64,000 nucleotides of DNA from Pipra filicauda. Taxonomy: Eukaryota; Chordata; Aves; Passeriformes; Pipridae. Both the position numbers and the translations under genes were made by a program. Where the stretch lies: positions 1,236,501-1,300,500 of the forward strand of contig NW_024104293.1 of NCBI RefSeq assembly GCF_003945595.2, in the 5' to 3' direction. The notes under the pieces were generated by a model. That model was not told where the DNA came from. It saw only the letters and a list, made by a program, of their open reading frames with translations, and made no database searches. Positions 11,047 to 22,885 of the stretch are shown here, one piece after another; within the stretch, counting starts at the first letter, position 1, and every line of letters starts with the position of its first letter.

Positions 11047-14000
11047 AGGACCCAGTTAGTGCCCAAGACGTCCCAGGACGTGCAGGGTTAATTTATGTGC
11101 TCCTGTGGTTTCTCAGACGTTAATACCAAGCCTAAATCCAGCTCAGATCTGTCTTTGGCTGCAACAGCCACACAAGTGTTTGTAGCACACAAAGGCCAGG
11201 GGTGGGAACAGAAGGAAAAGATGGAACAGCAGAGTGGAGGAGTGTGCAGAGCTGCTCTGTGTAGTGTGTAGAATCCAGTCACTCTGGAGCTCCAACAACT
11301 ATCCAGAGCAAATTACAAAACATTTCATGTGGCCTTAAATCAAGTTAGAGTTTGTAATAAAACCAAATAAACCACCAAAAGCAAGAAACCCCACTTGAGA
11401 GTGGCATAAACACACTCCTGGCGTCTCTCAGAGACCTCCCCCAAAGACAGACACAACAGAAGACAGTGTTTGTTTGCCAGCAGTCTGGGCACAGTTGTCA
11501 CCCAGTGTTTCATTCCCTGCTTCCCTGGGTGTGCCATGCAGGAGCCGTTCCCAGAGGGAGTTGAGTTCCTGTTTGGCCTCTCTTCCATTAATATTTGTAC
11601 ACAAACACACGGACACTCCAGACAATGGTTCACACACTCACACACATCTGTGCCGCTGGGGATTGTTTGCTACAGGCAGGAAACAATTCCCAAACTTACT
11701 TTGCAGTTATCCGGCAAGAAATGAAGAATTACATACTTGTCTGCTTCAAACCCCATCCCTGGGTGGGGTCAGGAAGATGTTTCTTACTGGTTTAGTTGGA
11801 CAAATTCATCACTGGGCACGGGGATCGTGGAGGGAATGGACTTGGCTATTTCTGGAATCTTCTGATAGGACTGAGGGCTGACATTCCACGTTCTGACAGC
11901 CTGTTCCCACCTCCTCACCTGGGGCAGAGCTGGGGTCACAGCAGCTGGACTCCCCCTGGTTTCCTCCCTCCCAGGGCTGCCAGTGTAGTTTTCTATGTGT
12001 CACTGTTCTCTTTTTCCATGGAAAACTTAAATTCACAATTGTGACCATTCGCTGTCATCCTGTCTTTGAGACACCAAAGGCTGAGGTGTCCCAGGGGACA
12101 TGCTCTGCTCAGCTCTTGGTGGGACTGATGGAGTTGTTTTCCCTCTGTGAACAGCACAAGTCTCTTCAGAAACCTGGGGATGTAGATTGGCTTTGCAGAG
12201 TTCTGGTGTCCCTGTTGAATTCCCACCAATCTGCCTGTGCCACAGAGCTTTGGGAATGGGAACATACTGGTTTCTTTGAGAGCTTCCCATGCCATACACC
12301 AGATCCCAACTACTAGATGGGAAAAATGATGAAGTAAAATCAAACACATAAAAGTTTCTTGTAGGTCTTGGGAATAAAGAAGAGTGAAAGCCTTTCATCG
12401 CGTTTCTTCCTACGAGTGAAGAGCTGTTAGAGCCCCATGTGTCACCCTCCCTGAATTCCCAGGAGCTGGATGGAGTCCAGCCCTCAATCCATTCTATCCC
12501 TTTTTCATTGTTGTTCAAGAAGATTTTAAAGACCTGACAGAACTTCTCTGGAAGTGTGGCCTGGAGGAGAGAAGGGAATACATTTACCCCCAATGCCAGC
12601 GGTCACTGGGGTTTGTGAGCAGGTTGGTGCTGGTGCAAGAGCAGTTCTGCTGCTCCTGCGCTGGGGGAGACTGGCAAATGCAACAGGAAAAGGAATTTGG
12701 AGGGTTTGGATGGTCAAATCCATGAGGGGAGTGGGCAGGGGTCTTTCCTGAAGAGGAAAGACCTTCCCATGGTACATTAGCCTGGCCTGAGCCAGCAGTG
12801 CCTGAGGAGAGGTCTGTCCCCGTCAGCACCAACCCCTGGAATCCTTGTTGGCACTCCCAGCTCAGGGGGGGTGTGCTGAGCCACTGCAACAGGGATCCTT
12901 CTGCTTTGGGCAAGGTCCTATGGAGCTTGGACCTTCTAACAGGAGTTCTGGAGTAACTAAAGTGGGAGGGGACCCAATGAAACGGTGTCACCGAGTTGTG
13001 AGCCCGTCTCCTACAAGACTAAACTAAATTATTGAAATATCATGTCACCTCAGGCAAAGTAGCTCTGGGTGAGCCTGAAAGGATGGAGAAGCACCAGCTG
13101 GAGAGAGGAAATGTCTCTGTCTATCCCTCCCCCCCATTTCTGTGCTCAGTGTTTCTTATCTGGCATTTTAATGACTTGGTGCAAATGAGGACAAAAAGTA
13201 TGTGAGGCATGTTGGTGACCATGGGGAGCAGAGCTGGGTGCTCTCTGTGCACAGAGCTCCTGATGGAGATAGGAATGAGGAATTTAGCTCTTTTTGGAAT
13301 GCAAAGGATTTAGTGAACTTTTGGGAACATTCCCAGCTCTTTCTCTTCCTTAATACTCGTAATGCCGTTTGAATATGGAAGTGTAATGCTGCTCTGGGTA
13401 TAGAAATGCAGATAATCTGGCTTTATTAGCTGCTGCTGCTGGGTTCTTTGTTTCCAAAATAATTGGAATGTCATTGAGTTTCTCTTTGTTGAAGCAAGAA
13501 CTATTTGCTACTTTACAATATTCCTCACATGCAGCATTTCCCAGTGTGCAGCTGCTTTGCTGCTGTAAAGAGATACCAACCCAACTTTGACCTCAGCAGC
13601 TGGAGTGAGGTAGGAAGGCTGGGAGAGGACACATCCCCAGGGATAGTTTTGGGAAACACTCTGCCTACAGGTGGGAAGAGATGGCGGGAACATTCCTAAG
13701 GGAGAGCAAAGCAGGAGCAAAGCTGCTCCCCATGGAATAACATGAACATTTCCTGAGCCTGGAGAGCTGCAGGACTCCTTCCTCCTCCTTATCCCATTTC
13801 TTGCCTTGCACATCACCAGCCATCCCGAAGTTCCCCTGGCTGTTGAGGCAGGAGCCTGTGGAAGAGGAGGAGTGGGCTGGGAGCAGGGAATTGGATGTAC
13901 CAGGTTCTGTGCTAACAATGAACTGTAAATTGTGACTCTGGCAACTCCTTTGCCTGCTGCTTTCGTTCAGTATCTTCATGAATAAAATTAGATCCCTCAA

Positions 14001-15479
14001 GGAAACATCACAGATAAAAGCTCTGGGAAGGGAGAGACAATGGAGACTATTTGAATGTAAAAATGTAATCTGGAAACAGTCAAACTTCATAAATTAAATG
14101 AACAGTGCACCTTAATCCAACCCAGTGAACAAGCCTGTCCTCTACTTAATGAAGTGCATATTTGCTATTATTATTTTCATTATTATTTAACCAGGCTTGA
14201 ACGGTCATTAAAACACCTCTGCTGGTAAATAACACCTAAACCCATACACTAAAGATAGGTGAGTTGGGACTTCTTGCCAGAAACTAGCCTAATTCTGCTG
14301 TAAGAACCCAAAAGTACTCAGCTCACAGGAGTTAGTGCTGTGTCTGGGCATCGACTTTAAAGTGAAAATATCGCTTTCATATCCCTCCCTAGGTTTGGAG
14401 ATGCACTTTATTGGAGGTCAGTGAATGCAAAGCTGATTTAAAAGAATGGATATTTGGTGTTGAAAACCACTTAAACGAGGTAAACACAAGGCAAAAATCC
14501 TAACTGGCTTCTCTGAGGAAGTACACAAGAAACAAGTATGGATATGTTAAAACTGTTCTTAAATTGCTTTTTTGCTGTGTGGGAATGGCTTTTCTGTAGG
14601 CCTGGCTCTTTTGGAACCATATGGATGCTCCCAGGGTGGGAGGTCTTCACAGTTTGAACTCCTTTTTTATTTCTGACAGTTTTTACTCTCATGTGATCAG
14701 CTAAATCTGAGGTCAGGAACCAGTTAGGAACCAAAACGAGCCTTGGTAACTGTGTTTGCTCAGCCATTGCTGGGGGGTTAAACAGCAGCAGATGGTGCTG
14801 GGGGTTAGTCAGGAGGAAGAGTAGGTTGTTCCCAAAGGACTGGGGCATGGAGCTTGCCTTTGTGGGTGTGATGGCACTGAAGAATTCCCAGCAGGATTTC
14901 TGGGGTTTGTGGCATCAACACTAACCCCTTGTGCATTGCACAAACTATAGATTTCATAGCCCTTGGAGCAGTTGCCTGTTTTGGTTGCCAATTTGTCAAC
15001 CACTTATACTGAAGGACATTATTCCTCCTGAAGGAGACACTCTGCGTGTTTAATCAGATTATGGCACAAAGATCTTTAGTCCTTTCCAGTATTTGGGAAA
15101 AAATATTATTTCCCACTACATTAATATACTTAATTCTAGAATCTGCATTATATCCATGGCCTGCTATTTCCTATATATAGACTATTTATAATCCCAGTTA
15201 GTGAAATTACAGCTGCTTCAATGCCAAAGCAAAAAGTCAAACACAAGCATATTAAATCTAATTTTCTGCCCTTCATGTAAAGCTCTTGCTAAGACAGAAA
15301 TACAACGTAATTCAAACTACAGGCAAAACTGGGGGGGAAGCTGATTCAATGCACTGCAGCTCAGCTGTTCCAAATTTAACCAATTCCCTGCCGAAATTCC
15401 TCAGGACTGTTGCTGTCCACTTGGAACAAAACCTGAAGAAAACGGGGAAAATGCTAATGGTTTGGAGGTTTGCTTGGCA
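11047..15479. other. Intergenic sequence, no gene supported
   Basis: There is no recognisable repeat family. It includes AT-rich sequence at 14150-14220 with several ATTATT runs. Overlapping open frames around 12033-12593 and 13508-13918 have no recognisable protein content. Confidence 0.55.
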
Positions 15480-15610
15480 GTGTCCCGGGCCAGGCTGGAC
15501 GGGGCTTGGAGCAAGCTGGGCTGGTGGGAGGTGTCCCTGCCCAGGGCAGGGGTGGGACCACACGGCCTTTAGAAGGTCCCTTCGATCCCGAACCATCCCG
15601 GGATTCTGTG
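15480..15610 (+). repeat. CR1 LINE 3' fragment
   Basis: The segment shows ggccaggctggacggggctt, the cctgcccagggcaggggtgg box and the terminal gggattctgtg. It borders a CpG-rich block on its right. Confidence 0.9.
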
Positions 15611-15900
15611 CTCGCCAAAGCGAACCTTTCGGTCCCCAGGCACCAGTGTGTGACTAAGGATGTCCGTCCAGCCCCGGCCCTGGAGCCCCGGCGGCAGCAG
15701 CGCAGGCTCCGCCCACCAGCCCCGCTTAATTGCGGTAATTGCACTAATCGTTGGAAGGTCTCCACCTCGTGGCTGTGCCGCGCCATCAGCCGCCTCTGCG
15801 AGCCCGCGATTCAAACAGGGAAAAGGCAAGCCCGGCCCGTGTTTGATGCTGTCCTAGAGAGCCTTTGGGGAATCCTTCAAACATACGCGAGTGTGAGGGG
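15590..15900. promoter_or_regulatory. Isolated CpG-rich block in the intergenic region
   Basis: I count roughly two dozen CpG dinucleotides in under 300 bp, clearly denser than the surrounding DNA. It includes three TAAT cores in 22 bp (15727-15748) in the context gcttaattgcggtaattgca. CR1 copies flank it on both sides. It could be a small CpG island (distal promoter or enhancer) or simply a GC-rich remnant. No exon is apparent. Confidence 0.45.
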
Positions 15901-15950
15901 TGACTTTGAAGCCGTGGCTTCCTGGACTCTTCTGGGACTCAGTGATGGAG

Positions 15951-16655
15951 TCGTAGAATATCCTGAGGCGGGAGGGACCCACAAAGCTCACAGCAGCATA
16001 AATCATAGGATAGTCTGAGTTGGAAGGGACCTTAAAACTCATCTCATCCCACCCCCTCCCATGAGCAGGGACACCTGCCACCAGCCCAGGTTGCTCCAAG
16101 CCCTGTCCAAGCTGGCCTTGGACACTTCCAGGGATGGGGCAGCCACAGCTTCTCTGGGCAACCTGTGCCAGGGCCTCCCCACCCTCACAGGGAACAATTC
16201 CTTCCTGATATCTAATCTAAACCTACTCTCTGTCCGTTTAAAGCCATTCCCCCTTGTGCTGTCACTACATCGAAGTCCAGCTCCTGGCCCTGCACAGACA
16301 CCCCAACAATCCCACCCTGTCCCTCAGAGCATTGTCCAAACCCTCCTGGAGCTCTGGCAGCCTTGGGGCTGTGCCCACTGCCCTGGGGAGCCTGGGCAGT
16401 GCCAACCACCTTTTCCCGAGATCCAGTCTAACCCTGCCCTGGCACAGCCCCAGCTGCTCCAGGGTCCTGTCCCTGCTCACCCAGGGCAGGGATCGGAGCT
16501 GCCCCTCCGGAGGAGCTGCAGCCCCCTCTGAGCTCTGCCCTCAGCCTGCTCTGCTCCAGCTGAACACACCCAGTGCCCTCAGCCACTCTTACGGCCCCTC
16601 TAGGCCCTTCCCCATCTCTGTAGCTGTCCTTTGGGTGCTCTCTAACAGCTTTACA
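15951..16655 (-). repeat. CR1 LINE fragment interrupted by a second CR1 (host element)
   Basis: The reverse-oriented CR1 3' end is at 15951-15990 (tagaatatcctgaggcggga, then gggacccacaaagctca). It resumes at about 16272 (gaagtccagctcctggccct and gcacagacaccccaacaatc) and continues to about 16655. The two parts are collinear with a single CR1 and are split by the copy at 15997-16271. Confidence 0.82.
15997..16271 (-). repeat. CR1 LINE 3' fragment nested inside another CR1
   Basis: This is a reverse-oriented CR1 of a different subfamily. It starts cataaatcatagga, then ttggaagggaccttaaaact, and carries the ccatgagcagggacacctgc box, ttctctgggcaacctgtgcc and cattcccccttgtgctgtca. It is inserted into the 3' end of the CR1 at 15951-16655. 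Confidence 0.88.
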
Positions 16656-17793
16656 CCCTCCATTCAGTCCTGAGATTCATCCAAGTGACAACACTTGGGA
16701 GCTGAGATGTGCTGGAGCTTTACACTGGGCTGGGCCTTGCACACAGATGTTCAGACTGGGCTCCACTCACAGGGCAAATTAATTTCTCATCCATTCATTC
16801 ATCTCATTTTCTCATCTGCTGGGTCCCAGAGGTGCTGTTTCCCGGGGAGACAAACACAGCAGAGTGGACCAGGACACCCCTTTGGAGCAGAACTTGTTCT
16901 TTCCTTCTCACCACCTCCATCTCTGGCCCCTGTCCCTAAGGCAATAGGAACTGATTCTCCAGGACTGTTCCCAGGGATTTGAAGAGAGCTGTCTGATCCT
17001 GGTGTTCTGCTGGGATCACAGACCTTGTTTGATCAGCAGAGCTGGGCTTCTGCTGAGCTTTGGACCAGTCCTCACTACCCACTTAACAAAGGCTTTGAAT
17101 ATACTCTGAAAGAGAGCCTTGTTTAAAAAGTAACATAAAATTGATCTTTAGAAGTCCCAAGGCACCTTGATCACAAGAATATTCTCCACTTCTGTGCTTT
17201 TCCTTGCTTTCCAAAAGAAAACCCACACCAGTGGATCATCAAACCCAAATAGATCCACTTTCTTTGCCACTTTAAAAACTCCCAGTGGGTCACTTCTTGA
17301 TTTCATCCATCTAAACCTTCAGCAGGACATAGTATTTATTTCAATATTATCTTTCTGCCAAATCCAGTGCAAATGTAACCGACTTAGATATTGAATTGAT
17401 TTTCATTTTTGTACAGATAATTCATTTTCTCCCCAGAATTCTTCCTCAGTTCTCTGAGGTATAAATGGCCCTGCTTCAAAGACAGTTATGTGCTGTTCTT
17501 AACCTACTGTTCCCATCTCAAAACTCCCAGGAACACAAGTCCCAGCAGCTTAATAACTGAGTCGTTGTGCCTTTGGGTTTCTGCCCACGCTGCTCTGGAG
17601 ATGTCTCTGCCTGGGACAGCACATCTGATCTGTGCAGGCCCCTTTCATCGGGAGAGAGCTGGGACTGTGCTATGGGAGCAGCCTTTGGGGCAGCAGCCTC
17701 TGCTGGATTCATGCAAATGAAGAATTTAGAGAGCTGGGTCACTTCCCAACTGGAATGTCAGGTAGTGAGAGGCTCTGAGCCCAAAAGGAAAGC
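16656..17793. other. Intergenic sequence, nothing recognised
   Basis: Unique-looking sequence without a supportable gene or repeat. Confidence 0.55.
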
Positions 17794-17925
17794 AAGGCAA
17801 GTTGGACGGGGCTTGGAGCAACCTGGGATAGTGAGTGGCATCCCTGCCCGTGGCAGGGGTTAGAACAAGATGGGCTTTAAGGTCCCTTCCAACCCAAACC
17901 ATTCCAGGATTCTTTGATTCTATGA
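17794..17925 (+). repeat. CR1 LINE 3' fragment with terminal repeats
   Basis: It reads ggcaagttggacggggcttg onward to ccaaaccattccaggattct, and ends in two degenerate copies of the terminal motif (gattctttgattctatga). Confidence 0.92.
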
Positions 17926-19868
17926 AATAACTACTTGTGAAGAGGGAAATTGTTTTCCTGGAAAGCTCTGTACACCCAAACTCCTTTCAATACACAGAGA
18001 AACCAGCTCCAAGCACTCAACTGAAAGTTTTAGTAGTACCAGTGCACAGTTTTTATCTGATATCTTGCCCTGAAAGCGAAACCTTGCTGCCTGCCTATTT
18101 CTGAAGGTCCATCCCCTGCTCCTTGGGTCGCTGAGCCTGTGCTGGAAAAGCCACACTGTGACATTATAGAGTGGCAGGAACAGAAAAGGGTAGTTGGGTG
18201 CTGAATGTTGCAGTTCAGCTGTGTGCTCTCTGTTTATTCTGGTTTTGAGGACTGGGTTTAGAAATACTTTACCAAGAACAAAAAATACAACAATAACCCC
18301 CCTGCAAATAAACTCACAATAAAATCAAGCAAGAAATAGTAACTAAATGACTGCAATGAGCATCCCAAAAAGGCTGAAGAGATGCTCTGATCACAAGGAC
18401 GTTCCCAACCCCTCTGTTACTGCCACCAGTGTGTTAAGCAAGAATAAATTTTATCTTGGCATTCAAGAAATGTAACAGAAAACTCTGCTGTGTTCCATTC
18501 CTGTGAATGATTTTATTGTATTTGAAGTTTATGTTCCAAGTTATTAAAGTGTGAAGATCTTAACAATCTTTCCAGCAGCTCAGGAAGGATGGGCATAGAG
18601 AATGTGTGGTTTTACAGCTTCTTGAGATGTCCTCTCCTTGTAGCAAAGGAGTACATTTTGGTTTTATTTTATCCATTGCCTTGATAAACAGCAATGGTTC
18701 GATCCAGAGGTGGCTGGAAATGAAATGAAGGAGCCTGTTCATCTCATGAGCTGCAGCTCAGGTCACTCATGGGTTATTGTTTAAATTTCACTGGAATCAA
18801 CATTATTTCTGATGCCTTTCTGCATAACAACCTTTGGCTTTTCGACTCTTAAACCCAGGAGCCTGAAGGCAGGAGGTAAATCTAACCAAGATGGGAGCAT
18901 AAAAATAGGAATTGTCTTTTTAAGTATATCCCTCAAAATTTTCCTACAGCTCAGACACTCTCCCTGGTATGGGCCAGTTGCTGTAGCTGCAGGAACAATT
19001 CACTCTTCCAGCTTGGCTGGTGTTGGTTACTCAGGATGTGAACTTGGGGTTGTTCAGAAAGGGCTTGTCTCGGAGCTGTACAAAGGGAGGGAAACGTGCA
19101 GCTCACGCTTTTGGAGCTCAGACAAACCACAGGCCATGACCAAAGTGTCACTGGATGCTCCATGACTTAGAGCAGAATGGTCCTGCTTGTCTCACATGCC
19201 CCTGTGGTTTGGCCCCAAACCAAGTCTCTCTCTCACAAGTCAGACTTTATAGGAGAATTTCAGCCTGTGACAGGGCACTGGCAAAGCTCACTTTAGGCTG
19301 AGCTCTTGATGCAGTGACAGGAGCTGTGCTCTGAGCGTGGCCCAGGGGCTCAGTGACCCCAGGGGAATGATTCCCTGCTGCTGCACCAACCTCCCAAGGC
19401 CCCCCAGGAGCTCGTTTTCCCCCTCTGGGGCTGGCTGGCTTCACAGAAGGTGAGGCTGAGCAGCCTGCGAGGGCTGTGCAGCCCAGCTGCAGCCAGGGCT
19501 GGGGGGATTGGTGCAAGCAATTAGATTTTCTCGGGTCTCGGAGAACGAGCCTGGAATCTTGCCAGCATACGTTGATGTATAACTTCTCGGTTGACTCTTG
19601 CTTTTAGTTCGGCTGGAATCACTCTATGAATGGAGCTTTTTAAGGGTACCAGGACCAGAGTTCAGTTCTGCTCAGAGGCAGGAGCTGCCAAGGTGTGCAG
19701 AGAGCAGGATGTGCCTGGCGGCTCGGAGGAATCTGGTCTCTTAATGAGTGGGCATGGACACAAACCAAATGGGCAGTTTGACAGCTAATTAATTTCTATT
19801 CATTCACAGCTTTAGATGGCAAACCAGGGCTGTTGGTTTATATTTTACTTAGGAAATATCATATTCAG
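17926..19868. other. Intergenic sequence, nothing recognised
   Basis: There is AT-rich sequence at 18230-18560 and a more GC-rich stretch at 19290-19520. No repeat or gene is supported. Confidence 0.55.
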
Positions 19869-20033
19869 TTGCCCAGAGAAGCTGTGGCTGCCCCACCCCT
19901 GGAAGTGTCCAAGGCCAGGTTGGACGGGGCTTGGAGCAACCAGGATAGTGGAAGGTGTCCCTGCCCATGGCTGGGGGTGGGACTGGATGAACTTTAAGGT
20001 GCCTTCCAACCCAAACCAGTCTGGGATTCTGTG
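19869..20033 (+). repeat. CR1 LINE 3' fragment
   Basis: It begins ttgcccagagaagctgtggc and ends ctgggattctgtg. It contains the full cctggaagtgtccaaggcca to ccttccaacccaaacc block in sense orientation. Confidence 0.93.
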
Positions 20034-21318
20034 ATATCCTTCTTCCTTGAATCTCTTCTCTACTGTGTCTGTGCCTCTACACCCCAAAAGGTGTTTGCTG
20101 CCCATGAGGATGAACTGGTGCCTGGCAGGAAGGCTGCTGTGTGCAGGGACACCTGTGGCTTTTAGGGGTGATGTACATCTGGGATGCAGAGCTGCTGGCG
20201 CTGGTGGGTCCTGCTTTGGGCACTGTTTGGCTCCCTGTGCTCTGCAAAGGCACAGATGGGCTGGTCTGGGGCAGCAAGAGCCCTTGGAAACTCCTGAGCT
20301 CCTTCTAAACAATCGATAAATTCCCCCAAAGCAGACATTCTGTCTGGAGCATTTCAGAGCAGACCAGGAGTCTCACCAAGCAACAGGGCCCCGAGAGCAG
20401 GGCTGTAATGGAAACTGCCAGGTGAGTGATGCCAGAAGATGAATTACCCATTCTGTCTGTCACCTGTGTGTGCATTAACGACTGTGTTTTGTAAGGGGAA
20501 GCCTTTTTTATCACCCTTCCCCATGAAAGGCTTTTCATTCTTATTATGAATTAAAGCTCAAGTCCATTCTTATTTAACTCATCCCTTTAATCCTAGAAAA
20601 TGCTGTGCCTGGCAAAAGGCTCCCATTTCCCAATAGACTACAATGAAAAAAATGACGTGAAAAACATTCCAGGTTTTAAGAACATCTCTGTTCTGCCAAG
20701 AAGAGTGTGCCTGTGGAGAACATAGTCTGTTTGGGTAGTAAAACTACCTGTCCACTGCACAGAGGCTTTGGAAAGTTATCCTTGGTAACTACTGCAGAGG
20801 TGCTAACTTACAGGCTGGCAGGATTTTAAAGGATGTTTTGGTCTTTATGGGCTTAAATGTAAAAACTGAAACTGCAGGGGAAAAAAATCACCCAAAATGA
20901 TGAACTCGTAAATTAGGTGGACTTGGTTTCTCCAAATGCTGGGAAAACACACTTCAGGTGCCTGAAGATATTTAGTGCTGTCTGGCTGAAGAAATAGGCA
21001 GGGTATTTAATAATGTGGGAAATATTTCAATTAGCCAAGCCTACACACTCACAAAAGTATAATGTTGAGGTTGGAAGTGTGAGCTCACTCTGTAACACTT
21101 TCCTGGGGATGAGGAGGTGGTGGGACAGGTGCCATGCAGTTGTCATCAGGGGCTCAGCCTGCACAGACAGGTGCCTGGAATCTGGACTTCAGTTTGTTTT
21201 TAAACAAAATACATTTCTGACAGGCTTGAAAGGGGCAGAGTGTGTAACTTTGGAGAGCTACTAAACATTCATTCTCTTCTTCGTTGTGTGAATGGCACAA
21301 ACACCCAAACTCATTCTC
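20034..21318. other. Intergenic sequence, nothing recognised
   Basis: No repeat family or gene is supported here. Confidence 0.55.
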
Positions 21319-21456
21319 ATCCCTGGAAGTGTCCAAGGCCAGGTTGGACGGGGCTTGGAACAACCTGGGCTAGTGGGAGGTGTGCCCCCATGGCAGGGGG
21401 CGGCACTGGATGGGCTTTAAGGTCCCTCCCAGTTCAAACCAGTCTGGGATTTCTTG
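21319..21456 (+). repeat. CR1 LINE 3' fragment
   Basis: It reads catccctggaagtgtccaag, then ggttggacggggcttggaac, and ends near agtctgggatttcttg. Orientation is sense. Confidence 0.92.
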
Positions 21457-22640
21457 TTTTATTTCGTGATTTATGAGCAAGGATGTCTCTGTTAGTCCAG
21501 CTTTGTCAGAACACACCCACAGGGCAGCTCTATCCCCTTTCTCTCATGGGTGTTGCTGTGATGCTGTGCCCCAGCTCCTCCTGAGAAATTCAAAATAGGA
21601 GAGTTCATTCCAAGGCAAGAGCTGCAGTAATTAAGATCATGGGCTTCAATCTGTCAACTGCATTCCAGGGGATAGCTCCTGGCATGAGAGGAATGGGATG
21701 CTTTTTGATGTTATCTATGAATTGTGCCTGTCATTGACTCCAAAACAAGCTTTAGTCTGTGGACTGAAGTGGCAAAGCAGCTTCTTTGTACCAGGATTAT
21801 GATACTTGAAGTAATTTCCTCTTCTTTCAGAACTTACTCTGGGTGTCAGCCAGGAAATATTGCTGCTTGCCTGATGGATAAGAAACACAGAGCTGTACTG
21901 CAGGACTAATGCTGTTAGAACTGCAGCAAACATCTAATGTAAGATCCTTCTGCAGTGTAGAGGACTTGCTTCTAATATTAAAATAATTAAGAATAGTTCT
22001 GCATTCTGCAAGTTGCTGTAAGGCTATAGTGTGATGGAAGTTTTGTAGATTTTCTGAATATTTCAAGAGTCCATCTTAAATAATTCAGAAGTATTAATGA
22101 GACAACATAAAGGCTAGATTTTCTCTGGTCAAATTAATTTTAAAAATGGATCAGTTTTGAAAAAAATATACTCTAAGTAAATACGTTTTTTCCCCCAAAT
22201 ATAAAAATTATACTTGCTTTTTGAATTCTCTTATCACTAGAATCTCTCTGTGCCTCTAAATTTCCTTTCCAGAGAACGTTCCCTGTAGAAGAGACTTCTG
22301 TAAACGTTATGTACAAAATATTTGGACGTAGGGATGGATCTGTGGGAGTCTGTGGCATTGTGCTGACATTTCAAGGTTGTTTCCAACCTTAAGTGTGAAA
22401 AGCAATTTCACCTTGTATTCTGTAACTATTAAACAGAAGAGTAAAAATCCCTACTTTTCGTAATCCCTTTTCACAACATTTCACTGTGATTTACCAGCAG
22501 AGGGAGATCGTGTTCTTGTTCTTCTTATTTTCACCCCGGTTGCCTCATTGGCTAAACTCTAATGAAAATCCTGCCTTGGCCAGTAGAATATGTTGAAATT
22601 TTTGGTAATATAATGCTTGTCAAGGACAAAATTTTAAGGT
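21457..22640. other. Intergenic AT-rich sequence, nothing recognised
   Basis: No gene is supported. A 7-bp inverted repeat with a 4-nt loop (aaggttg / caacctt) lies at 22373-22390. It could be the tip of an old CR1 end rather than a functional hairpin. Confidence 0.5.
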
Positions 22641-22885
22641 ATCATTTAGGTTGGAAAAGCCCTCTGAGATCATCGAATCCAACCACTGATCCAGCATTGC
22701 CAAGGCCTCCACGAAATCGAGTCCCAGAGTGCCACATCCATGTTTTCTGAACACCTCCAGGGACTGTGGCTCTACCAACTTCCCCGGGCCACCTGTTCCA
22801 ATGCCTGACCAGCCTTTCCATGAGGAAATTTTTCATAATTCCAATCCAGACCTCCCCTAGCTCTTCCTTTCACCCTTGTTTTGTT
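22641..22885 (-). repeat. Diverged CR1 LINE fragment
   Basis: The + strand has atcatttaggttggaaaagc, then cctctgagatcatcgaatcc, aacacctccagggactgtgg and ttccaatgcctgaccagcct. This is the reverse complement of an older CR1 3' region. Confidence 0.88.

Noticed and set aside
15470..16531. 182- and 156-codon frames on the + strand
   Set aside because: They are largely translations of CR1 3' sequence, which has no true coding function in these truncated copies.
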